From: Xanthomonas hortorum
GTDB taxonomy: Bacteria; Pseudomonadota; Gammaproteobacteria; Xanthomonadales; Xanthomonadaceae
Reading direction: 5' to 3' (one strand)
Length of the DNA: 64,000 bases
NCBI RefSeq assembly: GCF_002940005.1
Contig: NZ_MDEF01000017.1
In this document: positions 43,774-51,214 of the stretch, one piece after another
Position numbering within the stretch: position 1 is the stretch's first letter
How the letters are laid out: every line of letters begins with the position of its first letter
The notes under the pieces: model-generated
The model's database searches: none
The model's input: the letters and a program-made list of their open reading frames with translations, nothing else
What the model was told of the DNA's origin: nothing
Made by a program: the position numbers and the translations under genes

Positions 43774-44901
43774 ATGCGCTATCCCGCCCTCGATCTGCTG
43801 CGTGGCATCGCCATCGTCTGGGTGATGCTGTTCCATTCCTTCGTGGTCGGCGGCCTGGGGCCGGATTGGGCGTGGTTGTCCCGCTACGGCTGGATGGGCG
43901 TGGACCTGTTCTTCGTGTTGAGCGGTTTTCTGATCGGCACGCAGGTACTGCGGCCACTGGCGCACGGGCAAGGCCTGGACTTCAAGGCGTTCTATCTGCG
44001 CCGCGCGTTCCGCATCCTGCCGGCGTTTCTGGTGGTGCTGGCGATCTACATGGCATGGCCGGAGTTTCGTGAGTCGCCCGGGCTGGCACCGTGGTGGATG
44101 TTCGTCAGCTTCACCCTGAACCTGTTCGTCGATTACGGCCGCGATGCCGCGTTCTCGCACGCCTGGTCGCTGTGCGTGGAAGAACATTTCTATCTGGTGT
44201 TTCCGTTGCTGGCGACGCTGTTGATGCGTCGGCCCTCGGCCGCGCGCTTTGTCGTGCTCTGCGTGCTGGTGGTGGTTGCAGGCATCGCGCTGCGTGCCGG
44301 CATCTGGTGGCACAACACCGCCCTGGACAGCGCCGGTGCCGGCCTGCAGCGCAACTGGTTTATCGAAGACATCTATTACCCGACCTGGAACCGTCTGGAC
44401 GGTCTGCTGGCCGGTGTCGTGCTGGCGGTGCTCAAGATCTTCCGCCCCACGCTGTGGCAACGGCTGCAGCAGCGCGGCAACGCGGTGCTGTGTGCCGGCA
44501 TGGCGATTCTGGCGCTGGCGTTGTGGCTGTTTCGCGAGCGCACCGGCCTGATCGGCAATGCGCTGGGCTGGCCGGTGTTGTCGTTGGGGCTCGCCTTGCT
44601 GGTGCTCGCAGGCACTGCCACCAGCGGCGTGCTTGGCGGCCTGCGCGTGCCGGGCGCGGCGTGGCTGGCGGGCATTTCCTACAGCCTGTATCTGACTCAC
44701 AAGGCCGTGTTCCATCTCACCCAGGGCTGGTTCGGCCCGGCGCTGGAGGGGCGTGGCGTGCTGGCATTTGCGGTGTATGGCCTGATGGCAGTGCTGGGCG
44801 GTGCGGTTTTGCACTACGCGGTGGAGCGCCCGTTCCTGCAGCTGCGCGACAAGATGCTGCGGCCAGGCGCGCGGCCGTTGGCTGCCGCTGATCGCGCCTG
44901 A
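43774..44901 (+). CDS. Acyltransferase-3 (OafA-type) membrane protein
   Basis: A 375-residue multi-pass inner-membrane acyltransferase: RYPALDLLRGIAIVWVMLFHS (His in the first helix), GVDLFFVLSGFLIG, RRAFRILPAF and SLCVEEHFYLVFPLL, all acyltransferase-3 landmarks, with about ten hydrophobic helices. The family O-acylates sugars from acyl-CoA. It lies 208 bp after the glycosyltransferase and is followed by a hairpin. Its position fits acylation of the glycosylated NRPS product, though an independent LPS or capsule role is possible. Confidence 0.92.
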   Translation: MRYPALDLLRGIAIVWVMLFHSFVVGGLGPDWAWLSRYGWMGVDLFFVLSGFLIGTQVLRPLAHGQGLDFKAFYLRRAFRILPAFLVVLAIYMAWPEFRESPGLAPWWMFVSFTLNLFVDYGRDAAFSHAWSLCVEEHFYLVFPLLATLLMRRPSAARFVVLCVLVVVAGIALRAGIWWHNTALDSAGAGLQRNWFIEDIYYPTWNRLDGLLAGVVLAVLKIFRPTLWQRLQQRGNAVLCAGMAILALALWLFRERTGLIGNALGWPVLSLGLALLVLAGTATSGVLGGLRVPGAAWLAGISYSLYLTHKAVFHLTQGWFGPALEGRGVLAFAVYGLMAVLGGAVLHYAVERPFLQLRDKMLRPGARPLAAADRA

Positions 44902-44912
44902 CCGGGCATCGC

Positions 44913-44937
44913 AAAACGCCGCGCAATTCGCGGCGTT
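44913..44937 (+). terminator. Hairpin terminator after the acyltransferase
   Basis: AACGCCGCG (44915-44923), loop CAATT, CGCGGCGTT (44929-44937), a perfect 9-bp stem 13 bases after the acyltransferase stop. Only a short GTCGTC follows rather than a T-run, so partial termination is possible. Confidence 0.6.
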
Positions 44938-45066
44938 GTCGTCATCTCTGGCGGTGCGCCAGTTCCAGCGCCGCACCGAGCTTGGATGCTGCGCGATCTG
45001 CGCACGCGCCAATCAACACATCATCGGATCGCGGCGCGACCGAGGCATTGGCGCTGCAGGCCATCG

Positions 45067-45822
45067 TTACTGCGCGTCGCGCGCCACCTGGAAACCGGCG
45101 AACGACTGCGTGACCGGCATGATTTCCAGCCGATTGATATTCAGATGCGCCGGCAGGCTGGCGACATAGAAGATCTGCTCGGCGATGTCCTCGGCGGTCA
45201 TCGGGGTAGCGCCGCGATACAGCGTGTCGGAGGCGGCCTGGTTGCCGCCGGTGCGCACCAGGGTGAATTCGGTTTCGGCCATGCCCGGTTCGATCGAGGT
45301 CACGCGCACGCCGGTGCCGTGCAGGTCCGCGCGCAGCCCCAGCGAAAACTGCTGCACAAACGCCTTGGTGCCGCCGTACACGTTACCGCCGGTGTACGGG
45401 TAGGTCGCCGCCACCGAGGCGATGTTGATGATCGCGCCGCGGCGTGCGATCAACGCCGGCAGCAGGCGGTGGGTGAGGGTGACCAGCGCGGTGACGTTGG
45501 TGTCGATCATCTGCTGCCACTGCGTCAGATCGGCCTGCTGTGCAGGCGCGGTACCCAGCGCCAGGCCGGCATTGTTGACCAGCACATCGATGTCGGCGAA
45601 GTCAGCCGGCAATGCGTCGATCGCTGCCGACAAGGCCTGCGCATCGCGCATGTCGAACGCGGCGGTGTGCACCTGGCCGGCGGGCAGTTCGGCGGCCAGC
45701 GCCTCCAGGCGCTCGGCGCGCCGGCCGGTGGCGATGATCTTCCAGCCGGCAGCAGCAAAACGGCGTACGGCGGCGCTGCCGAATCCGGAGGTGGCACCAG
45801 TGATCAGAACGGTCTTGGACAT
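45067..45822 (-). CDS. Short-chain dehydrogenase (YdfG-like)
   Basis: A 251-residue NADP-dependent SDR: TGATSGFGSA cofactor loop (7-16), NNAG, the catalytic Ser in NIASVAA and the Tyr-x-x-x-Lys in YGGTK. The sequence closely follows E. coli YdfG (3-hydroxy acid / serine dehydrogenase, also malonic semialdehyde reductase), with GMAETEF and RAxLxGTGVRVTSIEPG regions. Cytosolic. Confidence 0.94.
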   Translation of the reverse strand: MSKTVLITGATSGFGSAAVRRFAAAGWKIIATGRRAERLEALAAELPAGQVHTAAFDMRDAQALSAAIDALPADFADIDVLVNNAGLALGTAPAQQADLTQWQQMIDTNVTALVTLTHRLLPALIARRGAIINIASVAATYPYTGGNVYGGTKAFVQQFSLGLRADLHGTGVRVTSIEPGMAETEFTLVRTGGNQAASDTLYRGATPMTAEDIAEQIFYVASLPAHLNINRLEIMPVTQSFAGFQVARDAQ

Positions 45823-45984
45823 GGGGATAACTCCTGCGAAGGGGGATCAGGCGAAGCAATCAGGTGTGCCGACCGTGCCGGATGCGCGTGCCGCTGCACG
45901 GCGTGCGTGCAGCCGGGCTGCACCGAGCGGCTTGCGCGCAACGACGTCGTTGCAACAGGCCGCAAGCGCGATCCGACACTGTCG

Positions 45985-46884
45985 CTACTGCGCCTTGATG
46001 GCGATGGCAGGCAATCCGCTGCCGGTCAGTTTCTGCTTGGCTTCGGCCAGTTCGCCGGCGCTGCCATACGGCCCCATGCGCACGCGGTAGACCGTTTTTC
46101 CGCTGATTTCGGCCGATTCCACGCGTGCGGCCAGGCCCATCATCGCCAGCTTTGCCTTGGTCGACTCGGCATCGCCGGAGGCGCCGAACGAGCCGGCCTG
46201 CAGGATGTAGCGGGTGTTGTCTGTCACTGCAGGTGCAGTCGCCGTCGTTGCCGCTGCGGTTGTCGCAGCCGGTTTCGGCGCTGCAGTTGCAGGTGCGGCG
46301 GCAGCCGGCGTGGTGAGCGCTGCGGTGCTGGCCGGCGCCGGTGTGGCCGCCGGACGCGCAGGCGCAGTTTCCGCCAACGGCTTGGGCACACTGGCGGCGG
46401 TTTCGTTCAACGGCACCGGCACGCTGGCGGCCGGCGTGGCTGCAGCAACACGTGCTGCTGCACCCGGTGCGGGCGCAACCGGCTTGCCTTCCAGTGCCGC
46501 ACGCGCACGCGCGGCTTCCTCGGCGCGCGCACTGGCCGCCAGTTCGGCATCGGACATCTGCACTTCCTTGCCGGGCAGCAAGGTGTAGAAGTCGTACTGC
46601 GTCTGCGCATCGCCGGGTTTGGCTTGCGGCTTGGGCGGTTGTGCGCTGGGCTTGGGCAGGTCGGCCGGCGTATCCACGTCGGCATCTGCCACCGGCTCGG
46701 GCTGCGCATCGGGATTGGCGCGCGGGCCCACACGCAGGAAGCCGTCGCCGTCCTTCTTGAACAGGTTGGGCGCTGCCAGAAAGATCACTGCCGCAATCGC
46801 GGCGCCCGCCACCAACCACACCCAACCGGGGGTGCCATTGCTGGTGTTGCGTCGCGCCTGACTCTTACCGCGTCGTGCTGCCAT
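45985..46884 (-). CDS. SPOR-domain protein (FtsN-like)
   Basis: A 299-residue bitopic membrane protein. A short basic cytoplasmic N-terminus (1-18), one helix (about 21-38), a long Ala/Pro/Thr-rich periplasmic linker (90-220) and a C-terminal SPOR domain (about 222-297, YILQAGSFGASGDAESTKAKLAMMGL and VYRVRMGPYG). SPOR binds denuded peptidoglycan at the septum. Located directly downstream of argS, as ftsN-type genes are in many gamma-proteobacteria. Confidence 0.9.
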   Translation of the reverse strand: MAARRGKSQARRNTSNGTPGWVWLVAGAAIAAVIFLAAPNLFKKDGDGFLRVGPRANPDAQPEPVADADVDTPADLPKPSAQPPKPQAKPGDAQTQYDFYTLLPGKEVQMSDAELAASARAEEAARARAALEGKPVAPAPGAAARVAAATPAASVPVPLNETAASVPKPLAETAPARPAATPAPASTAALTTPAAAAPATAAPKPAATTAAATTATAPAVTDNTRYILQAGSFGASGDAESTKAKLAMMGLAARVESAEISGKTVYRVRMGPYGSAGELAEAKQKLTGSGLPAIAIKAQ

Positions 46885-46911
46885 CTACCACTTCTCCGAA
46901 TCACGTCGTTG

Positions 46912-46927
46912 CGGGCCGTGCGGCCCG
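46912..46927 (-). terminator. Short hairpin between argS and the SPOR gene
   Basis: CGGGCC, loop GTGC, GGCCCG (46912-46927), immediately after the argS stop and inside the 45-bp gap. Possibly an attenuator between the two genes; weak support. Confidence 0.35.
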
Positions 46928-46929
46928 AC

Positions 46930-48618
46930 TTACATCTTTTCTGGGGCGCTGACGCCAAGCAGTTCCAGGCCGTTGGCGAGCACCTGTTGCGTGGCGACGG
47001 CGAGGGTGAGTTTGGCGTCGCGCTCTGCAGCATCGTCCACCAGCAGTTTGGTGTTGTGATACCACGTGTGGAAGGCGTGCGCCAATTCACGCAGGTACTG
47101 GGCAATCTGATACGGCTCCAGCGTCTGGCCGGCGATTTCGACCACTTCCGCATAGCGCGACAGCTCGACCATGACGTTAAGCGAATGCTCGTCATCCAGA
47201 CGCGCCAGCTCGGCCAACCCATGTGCCTGCTCGTACTTGTAGCCTTTTTCCTGCGCCTGGCGCAGCACGCTGCACACGCGGGCATGCGCGTACTGCACAT
47301 AGAACACAGGGTTGTCGTTGCTCTGCTGACGGGCCAGGTCGATGTCGAAGGTGAGTTGCGAATCGGGCTTACGCGCGATCAGGAACCAGCGCACCGCATC
47401 GGCGCTGGTTTCTTCGATCAGATCGCGCAGGGTGACGTAGCTGCCGGCACGCTTGGACAGCTTCACCTCTTCGCCGCCGCGCATCACCGTGACCATCTGG
47501 TGCAGCACGTATTCCGGCCAGCCCTGCGGGATGCCCAGTTCCAAGGCCTGCAGGCCGGCGCGCACGCGCGTCAGCGAGCCGTGGTGGTCAGCGCCGAGCT
47601 CGGTGATCGCGCGCTCGTAGCCGCGCTGCCACTTGGTCAGGTGATAGGCCACGTCCGGCACGAAGTAGGTGTAGGTGCCGTCGGACTTGCGCATCACCCG
47701 GTCCTTGTCGTCGCCGAAGTCGGTGGACTTCAGCCACAATGCGCCGCCTTCCTCGTAGGTGTGGCCGGAGGCGATCAGCTTCTGCACGGCTTCTTCGACC
47801 TTGCCGTCCTTGTACAGCGAGCTTTCCAGGAAATAGATATCGAAATCGACGCGGAACGCGGCCAGGTCGTGGTTCTGCTCGTTACGCAGATAGGCCACCG
47901 CGAAGCGGCGGATCGCGTCGAAATCGGCAGGATCCTTGCCGCCGGTGACCAGATGGCCTTCCAGGTCGACGGTGTCGCCGGCCAGGTAGGCGTTGGCGAC
48001 ATCGGCGATGTAGTCGCCGCGGTAACCGTTCTCCGGCCAGCCATCGCTGTCGGGGGTGAGCCCTTGCGCGCGCGCCTGCACCGACAACGCCAGGTTCTCG
48101 ATCTGCACGCCGGCATCGTTGTAGTAGAACTCGCGCTTGACGTTCCAGCCGTTGGCATCGAGCACCCGCGCCAGGCTGTCGCCGATCGCCGCCGCGCGGC
48201 CGTGGCCGACATGCAGCGGGCCGGTCGGGTTGGCCGAGACGTACTCCACGCCCACCGAGCGGCCATTGCCGGCCAGCCCGCGGCCGTAGTCGGGGCCCTG
48301 CTTGATCACATGCGCCACTTCGCGCTGGTAGGCGGAGGGTGTCAGGTGGAAGTTGATGAAGCCCGGGCCGGCGATCTCCACCTTGGCCACGTCGTCGCTG
48401 GCCGGCAATGCGGCGACCAGCGCCTGGGCCAGTGCGCGCGGATTGGAGCGCGCGGGCTTGGCCAGCAGCATCGCGGCATTGGTGGCGAAGTCGCCGTGTT
48501 CGCGCGTCTTGGGCCGCTCGACCACAAAATCCGGCGGCAGGGTGTCGGCAGGCAGGGTGCCGTTGGCGCGCAAGGCTTCAATGCCTTGGCCGATCAGTGC
48601 GCGGAGTTGGGCTTTCAC
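46930..48618 (-). CDS. Arginyl-tRNA synthetase
   Basis: A 562-residue class I synthetase with the HIGH-type motif HVGHGRAAAIG after ANPTGPL, a KMSKS-like VKLSKRAGSYVTL, and a DALR anticodon-binding C-terminus ending in the family-typical LGVSAPEKM. The start is GTG at 48618. Essential for charging tRNA-Arg. Confidence 0.97.
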   Translation of the reverse strand: MKAQLRALIGQGIEALRANGTLPADTLPPDFVVERPKTREHGDFATNAAMLLAKPARSNPRALAQALVAALPASDDVAKVEIAGPGFINFHLTPSAYQREVAHVIKQGPDYGRGLAGNGRSVGVEYVSANPTGPLHVGHGRAAAIGDSLARVLDANGWNVKREFYYNDAGVQIENLALSVQARAQGLTPDSDGWPENGYRGDYIADVANAYLAGDTVDLEGHLVTGGKDPADFDAIRRFAVAYLRNEQNHDLAAFRVDFDIYFLESSLYKDGKVEEAVQKLIASGHTYEEGGALWLKSTDFGDDKDRVMRKSDGTYTYFVPDVAYHLTKWQRGYERAITELGADHHGSLTRVRAGLQALELGIPQGWPEYVLHQMVTVMRGGEEVKLSKRAGSYVTLRDLIEETSADAVRWFLIARKPDSQLTFDIDLARQQSNDNPVFYVQYAHARVCSVLRQAQEKGYKYEQAHGLAELARLDDEHSLNVMVELSRYAEVVEIAGQTLEPYQIAQYLRELAHAFHTWYHNTKLLVDDAAERDAKLTLAVATQQVLANGLELLGVSAPEKM

Positions 48619-48704
48619 GTGGGATCTGCTTGGAACGAAACCACCGATTTTACCCGACCGCGCGCCCCCGGGTCCGGCAGACGGTTCAGGTCACCGCCGC
48701 GTTG

Positions 48705-49382
48705 TCATTCCAGCCAGCCGCGCTCGGCCAGCGACACCGGGCGGCCGTCGCCGATCACGAAGTGGTCGAGCAGGCGGATCTCCACCAGATCCAGTGCCTC
48801 CAGCAAACGTTTGGTAACCGCGCGGTCGGCCTCGGAGGGCTCCGGGTTGCCGGACGGATGGTTGTGCCCGACGATCACGGCCGCTGCATTGTGCAGTAGC
48901 GCCCGTCGCACCACTTCGCGCGTATGGATGTCGGCGCCATCCAGCGTGCCGGTGAACAATTCCTCGAAGGCGATGGCGTGATGTTTGGTATCCAGGTACA
49001 GCACCGCGAACACTTCGTACGCCTTTGCACGTAGTCGCTGCGAAAAATAGCGGCCGACGCTGGGTGGGTCGCTGAGCGCTTCGCCGCGCTCCAGCTCGCT
49101 CATCAGGTGACGGTGTGCCAGTTCCAGTGCCGCGTTGAGCTTGCAGGCCGAGGCGGGCCCAAGGCCGGGCAGGCGCGCCAGGGCCGGGGCCGGGCGATCC
49201 AGCAGCACGCGCAGCGGGCCGTGGCGAAGCAGCAGATCGCGCGCAGTGCGCACCGCGTCCTGGCCGCGCAGACCGGAGCCGACAAAGATCGCCAGCAGCT
49301 CGGCATCGGATAAGGCAGTCGCCCCGCGCGCCAGAAGTTTCTCGCGCGGGCGTTCGTCGGTGGGCCAGTCGTGAATGTGCAT
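48705..49382 (-). CDS. RadC family JAMM/MPN+ protein
   Basis: A 225-residue protein with an N-terminal HhH region (RLPGLGPASACKLNAALEL) and the MPN+ domain: Glu in FEELFTGT and VIVGHNHPSGNPEPSEAD with the His-x-His and Asp zinc ligands. The ATG at 49382 starts MHIHDWP, the usual RadC beginning. Historically called a repair protein, but its role in DNA repair is doubtful. It lies divergent to coaBC, the usual gamma-proteobacterial order. Confidence 0.95.
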   Translation of the reverse strand: MHIHDWPTDERPREKLLARGATALSDAELLAIFVGSGLRGQDAVRTARDLLLRHGPLRVLLDRPAPALARLPGLGPASACKLNAALELAHRHLMSELERGEALSDPPSVGRYFSQRLRAKAYEVFAVLYLDTKHHAIAFEELFTGTLDGADIHTREVVRRALLHNAAAVIVGHNHPSGNPEPSEADRAVTKRLLEALDLVEIRLLDHFVIGDGRPVSLAERGWLE

Positions 49383-49478
49383 ATGGCGAGATTGCCGGTG
49401 CTCATCGCTCACGCCTATCAGGCCAGGCGGGGGCATCGGCTAATCTAGTTGTCCTTGTAACCGTAGGACGACTCCGAC

Positions 49479-50738
49479 GTGATCGGCTCCACTCAGGCCC
49501 GCCCCCTGGACGGACAGCGCTTGCTGCTGTGCGTCGGCGGAGGCATTGCCGCTTACAAATCGCTCGAACTGGTCCGTCGCCTGCGCGACGCCGGCGCGCA
49601 GGTGCAGGTCGCCATGACCAGCGGCGCACAACAATTTGTCACCCCGCTCAGCTTCCAGGCGCTGTCCGGGCAGCCCACCCGCACCACATTGTGGGACAGC
49701 GCCGCCGAGCAGGCGATGGGGCATATCGAACTGGCGCGCTGGGCCGATCAGGTGATCGTCGCCCCGGCCACCGCCGACCTGCTGGCGCGTCTGGCGCATG
49801 GCCTGGCCGACGACCTGGTCACCACGCTGTGCCTGGCCACCACCGCGCCGCTGACCGTGGCTCCGGCGATGAACCACCGCATGTGGCTGCATCCGGCCAC
49901 CCAGGCCAACGTGGCGACCCTGCGCACGCGTGGCGTGAGCGTGGTCGGCCCGGACGACGGCCCGTTGGCCGAAGGCGAATCCGGCCCCGGCCGGCTGGCC
50001 GAGCCGGCGGCGATCATCGCTGCGCTGGCCGGCTCCGCCGCGCCTGCGGCCTCCAGGAGCGCAGCTGCGCCGGCCTTCGTGCCCGGCAGCGCGCAGCTGG
50101 ACGGCTTGCGCATCGTGATCAGCGCCGGCCCGACCTTCGAGGACCTGGACCCGGTGCGCTACGTCGGCAACCGCAGCAGCGGCAAGATGGGCTATGCCCT
50201 GGCCGCCGCGGCTGCCTACCAGGGCGCCGAGGTGGTGCTGGTCAGCGGCCCGGTGCATCAGACCACTCCGGCCGGCGTGCAACGGATCGACGTGCGCTCG
50301 GCCGCGCAGATGCGCGATGCGGTGCTGGGCGCGTTTCCGGCCGACATCTACATCGGTGCCGCCGCAGTGGCCGACTACACGCCCAAACGGGTGGTCGCGC
50401 AGAAGATCAAGAAGACCGGCGAAACGCTGACCCTGGAACTGGTGCGCACCCCGGACATCCTGGCCGAAGTCGCCGCACAAACCGGCGCACTCAAGCTGGT
50501 GGTCGGTTTTGCCGCCGAAACGCACGACGTGGAGCACTATGCGCGTGGCAAGCTCGCCGCCAAGCGGCTGGACCTTATCATCGCCAATCAGGTGGGGATC
50601 GAAGGCGGTGGCTTCGAAAGCGACAACAACGCTGCGATCGCCTATTGGCAGGGTGGCGAACGTGGCTTCCCCAGCAGCAGCAAAACCGAATTGGCCCAGC
50701 AACTGCTGGCCCTGATCGCGGAGAGATTGCAGGCATGA
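49479..50738 (+). CDS. Bifunctional CoA synthesis enzyme CoaBC (Dfp)
   Basis: A 419-residue fusion. CoaC half (about 10-190): flavin decarboxylase with GGGIAAYKSLELVRRL and APAMNHRMW. CoaB half (about 205-415): phosphopantothenoylcysteine synthetase with SAGPTFEDLDPVRYVGNRSSGKMG and the KIKKTG motif. The start is GTG at 49479 preceded by TAGGAC. Its stop overlaps dut in an ATGA junction. Confidence 0.96.
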   Translation: MIGSTQARPLDGQRLLLCVGGGIAAYKSLELVRRLRDAGAQVQVAMTSGAQQFVTPLSFQALSGQPTRTTLWDSAAEQAMGHIELARWADQVIVAPATADLLARLAHGLADDLVTTLCLATTAPLTVAPAMNHRMWLHPATQANVATLRTRGVSVVGPDDGPLAEGESGPGRLAEPAAIIAALAGSAAPAASRSAAAPAFVPGSAQLDGLRIVISAGPTFEDLDPVRYVGNRSSGKMGYALAAAAAYQGAEVVLVSGPVHQTTPAGVQRIDVRSAAQMRDAVLGAFPADIYIGAAAVADYTPKRVVAQKIKKTGETLTLELVRTPDILAEVAAQTGALKLVVGFAAETHDVEHYARGKLAAKRLDLIIANQVGIEGGGFESDNNAAIAYWQGGERGFPSSSKTELAQQLLALIAERLQA

Positions 50739-51202
50739 GCCACCCAACCCAGTCCTTGCAAGTGAAGTTGCTCGACCCGCGCTTCGGCGACCTGTGGCCG
50801 TTGCCGGCCTATGCCACCGAAGCCAGCGCAGGCATGGACCTGCGCGCTGCGCTGGAAGCACCGATGACGCTGGAGCCCGGCGATGCGGCGCTGATCCCCA
50901 GCGGCATCGCGATTCATCTGGCCAACCCGCAGCTGTGCGCGGTGATCCTGCCGCGCTCGGGCCTGGGCCATCGCCACGGCATCGTGCTCGGCAACGGCAC
51001 CGGCCTGATCGATGCCGATTACCAGGGGCCGCTGCTGATCAGCACCTGGAATCGCGGCCGTGCCGCCTTCACCATCGAGCCGGGCGACCGCATCGCACAG
51101 CTGGTGATCCTGCCGATCGTGCGCGTGGGCTTGCAAGTGGTGGATACTTTCGTCGACAGCGCGCGGGGAGCGGGTGGATTCGGCCACACCGGCGTGCGCT
51201 GA
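50735..51202 (+). CDS. dUTP pyrophosphatase
   Basis: A 155-residue trimeric dUTPase with the five motifs: SAGMDLRA, PRSGLGHRHGI, GNGTGLIDADYQGPL, RIAQLVI and the C-terminal GAGGFGHTG P-loop-like motif. Overlaps coaBC by four bases. Confidence 0.97.
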   Translation: MSHPTQSLQVKLLDPRFGDLWPLPAYATEASAGMDLRAALEAPMTLEPGDAALIPSGIAIHLANPQLCAVILPRSGLGHRHGIVLGNGTGLIDADYQGPLLISTWNRGRAAFTIEPGDRIAQLVILPIVRVGLQVVDTFVDSARGAGGFGHTGVR

Positions 51203-51214
51203 CGGGGGCGTCAT

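Noticed and set aside
44986..48981. A 1331-codon rightward frame across the SDR, SPOR and argS genes
   Set aside because: It is antisense to three clearly recognised genes and is a GC-rich shadow frame.
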